Below, in pieces: positions 25,833 to 38,200 of a stretch of 64,000 nt of DNA; position 1 is the stretch's first letter; the number at the start of each line of letters is the position of its first letter. The stretch is from Anarhynchus alexandrinus (taxonomy: Eukaryota > Chordata > Aves > Charadriiformes > Charadriidae): NCBI GenBank assembly GCA_008711295.1, contig VUYV01000054.1, positions 4,613,117 to 4,677,116 on the forward strand, written 5' to 3'. The notes under the pieces were generated by a model that had not been told where the DNA came from, did no database searches, and saw nothing but the letters and a program-made list of their open reading frames with translations. Position numbers and translations under genes: made by a program.

Positions 25833-26250
25833 ATTCATAGAATCATAGAATGGTTTAGGTTGGAAAGGACCTTGAAGATCATTGAGTTCCAACCCCCCTG
25901 CCATAGGCAGGGACACCTCCCACTAGACCAGGTTGCCCAAGGCCACGTCCAGCCTGGCCTTGAACACCTCCAGGGATGGGGACTCAACAACCTCTCTGGG
26001 CAACCTGTTCCAGTGCTTTACCACCCTCAAAGTAAAAAATTTCTTCCTAATGTTTAATCTAAACCTGCCCTCTTCCAGTTTAAAGCCATTCCCCCTCATC
26101 CTATTGCTACATGCCCTAGTAAAAAGGCCTTCCCCAGCTCTCCTGTAGGCCCCCTTTAGGTACTGGAAGGCCGCAATAAGATCTCCCCGGAGCCTTCTCT
26201 TCTCCAGGCTGAACAGCCCCAACTCTTTCAGCCTCTCAGCAGTAGTTTGA
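25833..26250 (-). mobile_element. CR1 LINE, 3'-end fragment with ORF2 C-terminus still open
   Basis: The plus strand starts with overlapping ATTCATAGAATCATAGAAT, the reverse complement of the CR1 terminal octamer-like repeat. It continues with GGTTTAGGTTGGAAAGGACC. Read on the minus strand, the end of ORF2 is uninterrupted over more than 100 codons and shows the CR1 hallmarks [33 protein letters not shown] and [20 protein letters not shown]. The stop is at about 25923, followed by a short 3' UTR. It is 5'-truncated near 26250, so cannot be autonomous. An intact frame in a fragment this short suggests a fairly recent insertion, or simply low divergence. Confidence 0.96.
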
Positions 26251-29200
26251 CAAACAGTAGTGTTTTTCAGCAGAATCACCCATTTCAGTTGCCCCCATTA
26301 TGCTTCTCCCTATTTATCCTCCCACTCCTACGCCAGCCCTTCAGTTGTGCCAATACAATAGAGTCTATGAGGCCGTGCAGTAAACTGAATTGCGGAATTG
26401 ACCTTGATTAAAAATAACATGGCAACAAAGTAAGCAAGCATATATTTAACCCAGATTAATTACCCCATTGAATTCACCAACTGGCTGCACAGCAGTTGTG
26501 CCACCAGGAGCAAGCATGGGAGGAGTGGCGGGTGGGAAGGAGGTGCTGGACACTCAAATCAGCGCTGTTGACAACAGCAACAGTCAATCTGCACCCTTGG
26601 AGTTTGACCTGTATTAGAGTAACAAAAAGATGAAACTCCAGATCTCCAGAAATACCTAGGGGTCTGATTTCCCATAGATTTCAAGGGTTTCATGCTCCCC
26701 CCCCTAAGCAACCACCTTACTTGCTTTGTTGAATCTGTCCCAAGCTCTGCAAGCGGACAAGCTCAGAGGTTGAGAACAGGCAGCTGGACTCCTGATCTCC
26801 AAGTTGATACTCACTTCACAATCTTAGAAGTTCTCAGATGGTCATTCACAAGATTACAGTTAGTTAGAAGCTGGTTGGTGGGTCCTTCAGTCAGTGGCCA
26901 ACCTTCCTTGCTATAGCCCTTTTCAAAGACTTTTCTATAGGATGACCACTACCTCTACTAAATTATGACTACTTTTTCAATTTGAAGGAAGCTGGAGGAG
27001 CTGGGATGTGACAGTGGCAGATCACACAAGGGGATAAGGACCTTGCGTTGGACAGGTGACCTGATAGAAGGCCAGGCTCTGGGATCAATGCCAACTACTT
27101 CCAGCACAGAGGCAGGAGAGGAGGGTATTTCCTCCAGCTGCAGTTCTCAAGGGGAAAAGGAGGAAGATCACATGCCCCAGAGAAACCCCAGAACAAGACA
27201 GCATCTTGCAGACCTTCACCAATACTCCAGAGCAGTCTTTGCACTATGGGTTTTGTCCTGGCTGGACTAAGATCCTGGCTGGTTCTTTCTATTTTCCCCT
27301 ACCACAGCAGAGCATGGTACCAAGCAGGCTCCCAGCCTCACAGCAAGCCCTGCTCCTGCTCAAAGCTACCTGGTGGTCTGCAGAACATAAAAAGATTTTG
27401 GAACAGCTGCACTAGATGATGGTAGAGAAGGAATATTGACTGGGACCGCTGTGGCTATTTCTTAAGTCTTTAGAAAAGAAACATCATGGCAGCTATTTAG
27501 TATGGTTTTTGAAAAATCAAATATTGACAGAAGGAAGTTTTCCAAAGGATGCCAGCAGCTTTTGCAGCAACCCCAGTAGTAGAAACACACTGCAGCATCA
27601 GATGTGGGCTATAACACAGACCAAACCCACAAGCTCCACACAGGCAGGAGAACTACAGCGGCACTTCACCCTTCTGTAAAATGTTTGACTGTGCACTGGA
27701 GCAGGGGGTGGCGAGGGTTGGAGGGTGGAAGGGAGAGGCTAAAATGCCCCGAGGAACTACAATCTCACTTGCCAAATTCTGCATTTTACTGGGAAAGGGA
27801 GAGAGTGACTTCACTTTTTACCTCCCCTTCCCCACTTCCCCTGCCCCAAACAGACAGATGTGGCTTTGCAAGAAATTAATTACAGATGGAGGCTAAAAAA
27901 AGGGGAAAAAAAACCCCCTCAACCACAAGGCTTTTTCCTCTGCAGACTTGAGGATGGATGGGGCGACCTGGGAAAACTGGCAGATGGAAAAGCCATTACA
28001 GATGTGAGGTTTGGAGAATAAGGCTGAGGGACAATTTGAGAGTTGTAAATTTTAAGTTTGGGGGTATAAATGCATTGCTTAGCAACAAAAAACAAATAGG
28101 AAACAAGAAGCCTCACGAGAGAGAGGCTTAAATATTTTAGAATCCCTATTTGAGGTGAAGACTACATTACCAGAGACCTGAGGGGCTGCTATTCTCAACA
28201 GCTAGAGTCAAGATAGAAAGAAAATGAGGACTTTAATCTCATTTCCACACAGAAATGTATTTAACTTCTTCTGGGGAAGAAAAATAGTTATTCAGTTGTT
28301 CCCATACATGTTTTGCATGGCGCCTACCTGACAAGATCAGAATACATTGTGTATCTTGAAGCACTTTGCTACCCAGGAAAGATTTCTCATAATCTGTTCA
28401 AATATATTCAGGGAAGCTGCTTTACTGGGGTATACAATCATTGCTACCATATGTCTGACCCCCCGCTACATGGTCCAATACCTTTTTATGCTGCTGCATA
28501 AATCTTCTCCTAAAATTCCTGACATCTCAAAGGATGGCAGGGGCCTCCATCTCAAGGGATAGAAGGAGAAGGGTGAAAAAGAACAGATCACCTGGAAACA
28601 AATGCTGAATGTTTTACACTGTTTCTTCAGCATGAAAAGACAAGGATAAAGAGGAATGAAAGAAAGGAAAAAAAAAAAGAAAAAGACATTACCAGCTTTG
28701 AAAGGTCAAATGTTACTGCTTTTGCTTTTTTTTGATCCATTGAAACACTAGAAACACAAAGTAAAGCAAAGCACAAAGCTTCCAAATGAGCCTGCGACCA
28801 AAGCCTCACCTTCTGCAGCAAAACACTAAGGGAACTCATTAAAGCTTAAAAAAGACATTCACAAGAAACCACAACTCCCTTTAAAAATTCTTTTTCTTCG
28901 AAGAGCCTGTAAAAGTAGTTCTTTAAATACATGCATTTATATACAAAAAAAGTAAGCATCAGGTAGTTCTTTGCCTTGTTATGGGGTATTAGCCCATGAT
29001 ATTACCTCTGGGGTATGCTGAATTGGTAGAAGCATGCTGTGTTCCTCTCCTGCACTGCTGAACATGACATCATTCTGTTTCTTTCATGAGGGAGGTCCAC
29101 ATTAAACAGAGTTCGGAAATAACCCAGACATTCCCATTTGGTTTTGCTCCTCCAGCTAAAAGAGATGCTCCAGGCCCTGGGTTGTTTTTTTTTTCCCCCC

Positions 29201-31299
29201 CCCTTTTTTTCTTTTTTTCCCTATCTGAAAAAAAACCAAGCACAACCGAATAACTCTTGAAATAACTGACAGTTGCAAGAGTTAAAATCAGTAGGAAAGT
29301 TTCTTGGCAGCTTAGAACTTCAGGCCAATAAAACCAGCTGTTTGGATATATACTTTACCTTTAAAATTGATGAAAAAAATAGAAGCACAATGGACACAAC
29401 TTGTTTAATCTAATGGCCAGAAATCAGGAGAGCAAGCAGCGCTTAGAGAAAAGGCATTCTGAGATAGGACAAAATAGTTCATCACTTGTACAGTTCTGCT
29501 AATTTGGAGGACTGGAAGAGTTTTATAATTCTCTAGAAAGGGAAGACAGAGAATGTAGTATCAAAGATAACTAGAAATTTTGCCTAGAAATGCATTCAAT
29601 TGCAGTCTTTGGTATACTAATGAGACCAGTTCAGAGTTTAAAAAAAAATAATCCAGAAAATCTGGAAAATGATTATTCTTTACTTCAATACAAGACAGAA
29701 CAAGGCCTGGAAGGGCTGCCCTCGGTCACTGCCTCCTGTCCTCTTGCCTGACCTGGGATAATATAATTCTTTCAAGGAGTGCACTTGGCTTTCTTTGCTG
29801 TTCAAAAAGGTGAGGTAACAACACGTAGGTCACCTCAAACTGAAAATGCAAAGAGCTAACGTGACAAACATCAATAAATTTTGAAGAATTATCAGAACAT
29901 TACAACCTAGGGCTACCTTTAAAGATGAGGGAAACAGGTACTTCTATATAGATCCTCAGTGGTTTTATAAGTAGCACGACATCAGCTGAAACGACCAGAT
30001 GCAAATACCATGAACAAGATTCAAAGAACTGTCTCCTGCTGTGGTTAATCTCTTAGCATTAAGAGATGTTAAAAATCCAACCAAATACCATTTTGCAGGC
30101 GTGCTACAAAGACGGTGTAAATCAGAAAACAGCATCTGTCGCTATATATCTGTACACCTCCCTGAAAGCCAACGCTAAGCCCTTCCTGGAAGACAGGCTT
30201 TTGGGAAGCGGCTTGATCTTTGGCCAAGAGAGTCACGTAAGAAAAGCTCATATAGGAAGGATTTCAGACAGATAGTTTTAGCTTGGCCTGGGACAGAAGC
30301 AGAGACCACAAGCAGCAGTGTTGAAGGTACCTGAGCTTGTGTTCCCCTTTCCCATTTCCCTGTCTAAACCCATGCCGGCAGGACTATCAAGGCTTCATTC
30401 CTCCACTGTCCTTGCAAGACGTTTTATGCTTTGCAGACCAAAGAAGTGAAGGGGCATCTTTCCAGTCCCTGAATTAAAGCCTAGGTTATTATATCACCCA
30501 CATCTCTCATTTACCACAGTAAATTTGAGGAGAAAATTTCCTACTGCAAAAAATTACTTGGTAGTAATCAGTAGATCAGCAGCAGCAGATGACATTAATA
30601 AACAAGGCCCTAGCAGCTCCCAGTAGTCTTTATACAATCAGTTAAAACTATTTGACAAGATGGTAAATACATGCCAGAAACTGATGGTCTCCATCTAAGC
30701 GCGGACTCCCCGCTGCTGCTAATGCTAATAACACCACTAACCCAGGGTAACATTAGCTGGAAAGTTTTACAAAGTTGCCTCAGATAGCCAAGGGTCTGGA
30801 TTTCCAGGATGAAAGACGCAGGAAAGCCTGGGATCTTACATAAAAAAAAACAAACCAAACCAAACCACCAACAACCCAACCCCCAAAATACCCAAAACCA
30901 CACACAAAACCAAACCACTCCTATAATTTCCTTTATTTTCCTCTCTCTAAAATTCACATGGGTCTTCACTGCNACAAACTCATTATTCCACCTTTGCCAG
31001 CTGCTTTTCCTTGCAATGAAGCTTCTTTTTCCATAATGGTCCCATTACAGACTGGAGACTGGCCTGCTGCAGCAATGCTGCTCAGCCTGGCTCCCCCTTT
31101 TTTTGGGGGGGGAAGAAAGTGGCATAGAGAAGGCATAGTGAAGAAATGAGCCTTGCTTTGTTGGATTCTTTCCTGGATAAAGGTAGGAACTCCTACCAAA
31201 CCCCAGGCGCTCGCAGCCAAAAGCATTCCCCCGGCCAACGATGTGACACCAGGTCACTTGACACAGGGAGCTTAACAAAAGGGAAAAAAAACCAACCCC
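26251..31299. other. Intergenic stretch with no gene recognised
   Basis: AT-rich unique sequence. It contains a T/C homopolymer block near 29183-29217 and an A/C-only tract at about 30840-30925. There is a single N at 30973. No exon, RNA gene or repeat family was recognised. Confidence 0.55.
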
Positions 31300-32250
31300 A
31301 ACCCTCAGAGTTTACTCGTACTCTTGAGTGAAAACAGGCTGCTAAAAATTGCGCACGAATTAGAGAGCATTATAGTGTGGAAACTGAAATCTCATCAGAT
31401 ATTCCACTGGAAAACAGAAGGAGCGGCTTCTCCAAGCGCGAGACAGTGCTGCTGCTCTTGGAGAGCGAGAGGGAGCGAGCAGCCAAGGGGCTGGACAGGC
31501 TGGCCCGGCTGAACAAGCCTCACTTTTTTGGATGCTGCTGAAACTTGCCACTGTTGCTGAAACCCTGGCTTTGATATGCACTTCACGCAGAGGAGATAGG
31601 TGTGGGGCAGGAGAGATGACGGGGGAAAGGGAACGCGCAGAGAGATAGGAAGGGAAAGGGGCTGCTCTGTTCCCGAAACCCCTGCCTACCCCATCCCTCG
31701 TGAAAAGACTCCTTCAGCCAGACCTATCTGTCAGTCTCCGATCTGCCTTTCAAGATTATGATGCTCTTTGATTTTATTCATTCCTGCTGGAGGCTTTGCT
31801 TAAATATAAACAGCAGAGTATTTCAGAAGGAATTAAAAAAAATACAAATAAAAAAAAAAAGAAATAAGAAATTCCCCAAACCTCCAGGCACATTTTAAAA
31901 CACATTAAAAATGACACAACAGTAACAGCTTCATACATACCACAGCTGCAGTGATTTGAAGCAAAAGTAAGGAACGTTGAATGTGCTAGTGTTTTGTTTT
32001 AAAATAGGGCCTATAGACTTCACATTCAGGCCAGAGCCCTCTACAACGCCAAAATCTCCCCTTCTTCCCCCTGAAGGATAGCGAGAAATTCAGCGATTCC
32101 CACTTTTCCCACCTTCATTTCTGCTCCTCCATCTCCTGCACGTGCTGGGCAGGCTGGACTCCGGGAGACCAGAGGCTTTTGTGAGGTCCCCCGGACGCCG
32201 GGAAACACAGTCAGCTTTACATTAGGATTTACAGCCAGTAGGTGAAGAAC
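31300..32250. other. GC-raised intergenic block of unknown role
   Basis: GC content and CpG frequency are visibly higher than in the flanking kilobases, with words such as GCGCACG, AAGCGCGAG, GAACGCGCAG and CCCGGACGCCGGG. No reading frame in it is convincing. It could be a distal regulatory element or the promoter of an unannotated non-coding transcript. The boundaries are approximate. Confidence 0.3.
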
Positions 32251-35200
32251 AACTCAAGAGGTGTTTTATTACTTGTGATGAGGGACTATCAAAGAAGCCA
32301 CAGGGTACTTTGCCAAGCGTTTGGTGTTGTTTCTTTAGTTCTTATTGGCAGCGGCCTTGGTTATTGCTCTATTTTTCTTTCCCCTCCCACTCGCTTATCT
32401 TTCATCTTACAGCCTCCAACATTGACTTAATTGCAACACACTGTATGTTGGACATTAATCCACACAAATGCTGAAGGAGTTTCAGCTGCTAGAAGAAAAA
32501 AAAGGCAGCAGCTCAAGCTTCTGACACACACAGGCCAAGATACTGCTCCAGCACTTTATCACCGCACTGGTTGTGCAAACAGAAAATGAAATCCTGGTCT
32601 TGAACTTCAGGGGTCCCAGTAATCCCGAGCCAAGGATGCTCAGCTCAGTAATGCCTCTTCTCAATTTTTGCCCTGCCAGCACAAGGGCTATGGTGAGATG
32701 AAACAGGAACCAGCGACGGGACCCTTCGGTTGACTGACCCACAATCGAGAAGCTCCCCTGGTCGAAGATGAGGATGATCACAAACCTATGAGCTGTATTC
32801 CTTTTTAACCTTAACCCAGATGCTTTTCTATTTCCTTTGTTCAGAAAAGGAAAGTGCACTGCCTTTGCCTCAAGTCAGCTCTGCAAGTCTCTGGAGCTAC
32901 CAGGAAAGGCGGAAGGCTCTTGTGCGCAGATTTTGACATTTTTATCTTCTGGTTTGAAACACGGCCAAAGGATGAACAGCTTTTCCTTCGGTAAGCACAG
33001 GGTTTTAACAACACGTCCCACCTCGCAATTAACAGTAATGTCTCGGTTTCTTGACCCTTTTGACATGAAGAATGGAACCAGATAAGCCATCAAACAGCAT
33101 GTGGAAACTATATGTACTTACGGTATTCTTGTGCGTTTGGCATTTCTCAAATACTGCCCAAAGTAAAAGCTCAGACTTGCACTGTGAGTGGCACATGTAC
33201 AATCTCTGTGAAAGACAAAGCAATTTGCCAGTTTAAGAAAGGTATGTGAATATCTACTGACACTCATTTGCGCTGTGTGCAAATAAAGGGGCCCAAACCA
33301 GGGCAGTTATGTTTTATAGCATCACAAATGTCAATAGAGATGGACTAGCTGCCTGTGTAACTTAAACAAAAACGAAGAGAGAGGTGGTGTATGCTGTTAA
33401 TCTATGCTGGAGGATTTCGAAGCAAATAAACCTCTATTAATCTTTTCTGGCTTGTATGTACAGATGTTTTACTTTTTGTAACGCTATTTCAAGTTAGACC
33501 CAGATGTTGTAAATCAAGCCGTAATGCTCATTAAGTATAAAAAAAAAAAGGCATTTATTCCATCCCTTCAGCATTGAAAGCAGTTCAGCAGGGCAGAGCA
33601 CCCATCCTCTGCAGAGAGTGCAGATGGCATATTTGACCCTGGCAACTACACACAGTTCAAGCAGAGGATCTCTTTGTAAATGGATCTTCCCTGAGCCAAG
33701 ACAGAGACTTCCAGACTACTGTCTCTCTGAAACGGGAGGCACTGGTACATATAAAATGCACCCACTTTCTACACTGACAATAACCACAAGTATTGGACCA
33801 CATATGTAGTTCTTTTTAGAACCAGACTTTTTTTTTCCCCTCTCTCCATTGAGAGTTACAAGGCATTTTGGATACCAAAACTGAATTTAAAAAGTATTAA
33901 CAACTTTTCTTGCTTTTTTTTTGGTAAATTCTATCCTCACCAAGAATCTTTCATGTTTATGAAATTCCCTATTTACCTTTTCCATAGATTACACTGGTTG
34001 TAGTGACCATTCAATTCTATACAGACTGCTATGTAAATGACCAGTTAAACCCAAGCAAACGCTCACCTTGTTTTTCCAATCCCATCATTACTTTGTATTT
34101 ACTCCTGTTTATTTTCTGTTTTGCAATGCCTTTTGTTGGCCTTGCAACCTTATTAACTCATGAGTACAATCCTTTCTATTACCAAATTATTTAGAAGAAA
34201 TACCTATGCTTTTACATAATAAAACATGAAAAAATGCCAAAAGAGAGAAAACTGCAGTCCAATGTAAATCATGATGGGACACTGATAATAAACGAACCTT
34301 ATTCATGACAGACAAAGCAACAAATCCTCATTTAACACACCAAATAATTTACCCTTAGCCAGAAAGACACTCAGTCTGACATTCAAACAGCCGTCTTTGT
34401 ACGTACAGCGACGCTGCCAAGTCTCCATACTTGAATGATCTCATAGACTCTGGGGGGAAAAAAAAAAAAAAGAAAAACAAAACATTTTACCATACTAGCT
34501 GAATACACAGGGGCATAAAAGGATCAACTTTAAAGCATTTTAGTGGTTTGGGTCCTAGCACAGATCTGTAGACAAGCTTTGGGAAAAATTATGACTGCAA
34601 AGTCACAGAAAAGTAAAAGACCTAAGCAAAACCTCCTTTAAGTTTTCCCACCTACAATAGTGCTATCAATGAAGAATAACCACCCCTAAATATCTAATGC
34701 TGTTCTCTCCCCTACTTGTACCAAGCATAACCTGTACTTGTTTCACAAACAAGGAAAAGGTACATAACAAATTATGACCACTGTTGGAGAAGTTGAAGTG
34801 TAAAGGCAGCAATGTTTTTCTCTTAATCATCAGAAAAAGGTGATCAGTTTTCACCTACGATGCCTTTCTCTTTTGGTGTCAGTGGGGCATTGCTTAGTTA
34901 GAAGGGAAAGGAGGACAGGGGGACGACACGGATACAGACGAACAAGAGGACATTGATCTGTGTGCTGCTACCTAGGAGAAATATCTGCGTGCAACCCAGT
35001 TGGCTTGGGCTTAGTACTGAGCACAGACAGTAACTGAGCTCAGCTTGGTTCCCAGCTGTGTACACTGGACCTGATCCTCTACTTGGGTAAATTTCCGTAG
35101 TTCAATTAGGCTGTGAACGATGACAATTTTACCAGCTGGAGACTGGCTACATTCGGAGTTTCTAAAAACAACGCGGCGCCTTTCATCGTGTGACTGCACA

Positions 35201-38200
35201 TGTGAAACCAACTTCGAAAGAGCACACGAGGTATGTCTTATCCTGCTCAGATGAGACAAAGGCAAGCAGAAATCTCAGGTTTAAATAGCGACTGATAGGT
35301 TTATATTCCTCCTTTGCCAGTTGCTAGGTCAGGATGGGCTGCATTTCCAAGCGTGCTGCATACTCAAACTCCCAGTTGACAAGAGGGGCTCAAACAGTCC
35401 ATTATACCACTGAAAATTATGTGCCTTGAAGTGTTAAGCCAGGCACCAAATATGCATAACCAATCTTAAAAAAAAAACAACAACAAACAAACAGGCACAA
35501 GTCACTTGCTTCACCTCACATAGTGCATAAACTGCACAACATGGAAAAATACCAGGGAACATTATGGAGAGATAAGGTGAATTTTCTTCAAGCCTTACAT
35601 ACTGTTATCTACAATTTAACTTACTATTTCACCATACTGTTTCACTGCTGCTTTTCATAAACGAGGAAAGCAACATCAGATGCCAGAATCAACTCTGCCT
35701 CAGCATCCCTCACTGCATATCAGCCTCTCCGTGCTGCTCCCATGCAGCGAAGTCTCCAGCATTTCACAAGATTCATCTGCACAACCGAAACGGCACCGAT
35801 ACTGTCCCGTTGGGTTGTTGTTTGTTTGGAGTTTTTTTTTGGGGTTGTTTTTTTTTGCATTTGAAGGTGTGGTGAATAATCTCAGCTCTGTTTGTCTACG
35901 TGTGGGGACTAACCGGTGCGGCCGCGTATGCGTGGACCAAGCCGTGCCGGGCTATCGCACCCTGCTGCACACCTGCAGGTAGTTCACACTCAGCATACAG
36001 CTCTGGAATCTCTCTCTCTAGTCCTCTCTGCATAAATCAAGCAGCAGGGAGGCTCAGAAACATGACGAATACGTTGGCTAGAATATCTCCTGCTGTAAAG
36101 ACACAGGGAGGAAGGGGGATACTAAACTAACCTTGCCTTGGATGGAAAAGCAGCTGGAATTTAATGTTCTTGGAAGCCAGCCCTGGCTGTTCAGACAGGG
36201 ATCTGCCAGGGAAGTCCCCAGCGGAGGCATTGCTCATTCTCCAAAACTAAAATGTCAAGAGAAAGCACTGGAAATCATTAAGCACTCCGTTCAACATTTC
36301 TTGAACAATCTCAGGCAGGGGGCAGGGGAAAAAAAAAAAAAGCCTCTCAACCACAAACAAAACAGAAACAAATTTTCAGTGTTAATACAAAACAGAGGGG
36401 GGATCATCAGGAATCTGAAGTGGGATTTTGCTTAATTGTCAGTCTGAAATGATACAACATCAGGCCAGCATTAAAAAAAAAAAAAAAAAAAAAAGACAAG
36501 ATGGAAGAGAGCAGACAGCAGAAAAACAAGAAAAGATAAACAAACAGAACTGTGTTTGGCCTGGGTTTTCAGGGACTTCACTATTACAACCCACCTGGTG
36601 CGACTGCCCCTGCACCAGCTACAGCACCTGCACGTGGCAAGCTGTGCTTGCTCACCATGAACTGAACGTGGAAGAGAAATGGCAATCAAATAGAAGGCAG
36701 CACAGAAAGCCTTCCTCTGGAGAAGAGCTAGCAGATCCCACAAAAAGCTACATCTCACTGGCACAAACTCCCATTTGGAAGTATGTCACTACTTTTCCTA
36801 GAGTTCAAATTAAGAAGAAAAAAAAAAAAAGGGCATTTTGCCATCTGCTACAAAAGTGGAGCTCTAGGAAAAAATGCATGTGGCAGTTTTAATCCTATAC
36901 CCATTCAGACACACATACCAACTGGCCATTATGGAAATACGTTTCTGCAGTTTGTACTTCCCAGCCCTTCCAGGGTGAGGGAAGATTTTCTTACAGATGT
37001 CTCTCCTCCAAACACTTCACTAGTGAGGTAGCTTCTAAATCACTGACGGAAAAGCATGAAATCAGTACTGAATTTTGATGCTGTGCTATGGGAACCACCA
37101 CCTTTCAGTAGAAATACAAATGACTAAGTCATGCCCATTGAAATAACTAAAAACCCATTGGCCATTTTTGCAAAAACAAAGGCAAACTTGCTAAGTGGCA
37201 GGTTAAACTGGAGAAGGTTTTTTGTTTGATGGCAGAAAGATTTGTACATCTGAACAAAATAAGGTTCTGTATTTTACGAGTTGGGTAAACTGCGTACTCA
37301 GCGTTGGCTAAACTGGTTGCTTAATGTTGATTGATCCAATAGGTGGCAGAAACTATTTCTCTTTTTCTGTATGATCTGTAAATCATTTGGCAATCCCTTT
37401 TAGATGAAAGCTGTATCAGGAATAAAAAAAAAAAATCACAGTTGTACTCAATTGAAGTGTTAAATTCCCAGGAATCAACCAAGAAAGTGCTCCACATTAG
37501 CTAACTTTATTTTTTTTTTTTTCAGTTAGGATTAGTAACATTTCTTACAATGCTGGAAAACACAGGTAACAACATTTTCCTGAATGGTCCTACTGAGGAC
37601 CACTGCACGTTGATGAAGCATTTAGTCTAATGGCAAAAGAAAAATGGACTTTATCCTACTCCCTGAATGCCTGGAGAGGTTCTGCCTAAAGAGCTGCTGC
37701 AGGGCAGGTGGAAGGGGCAGGTTTTGAAGTGCGCTAGAAGAAGAGTGCCTCTGCCCAACACTCTGCTGACAATCTCATAAAGACAGAGCATAAGGTGTAC
37801 TGGAATCCAGTAGCTGCTACTATGGAGCATCAGATGGGGACCCAAAGGGTCCCCAGAAGCAGTCCTGAAGGTAGCCTGGCACAGCCGTGTGACTTCTTTG
37901 AGGGCTGGGGAAGGAAACAAGAGAAGTAAAAGTCTGAGATACGAGAGAGGATTTCCTGAATTTGTTTATACACATGTATGAATGGACACGTTCCAGCAGA
38001 AAAGATAGATATTGCTTAAAAAAAAAAATAAAAAAATCAACAAAATGAGAAACAGCCTTTGTGCATTGGGATGAGATACCTCTTCCCAGAACAGGCTTCC
38101 AAGCAGAAACAAACCACATTTATTCCAATATCTAGCAGTGTACATTGGATTTAAATTGACAGAATTTTAAAAAAAGAGTTTTATCCTCCCACAAGCTGAC

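Noticed and set aside
25923..26279. 118-codon minus-strand frame as a host gene
   Set aside because: The sequence is the C-terminus of CR1 ORF2 and is annotated as part of the retrotransposon.
32482..32859. 125-codon minus-strand frame in the intergenic region
   Set aside because: It begins with GTG and contains no ATG at all. No family resemblance was seen.
36473..36494. Poly(A) run as the tail of a processed pseudogene
   Set aside because: Nothing upstream translates into a recognisable protein and no target-site duplication is evident.
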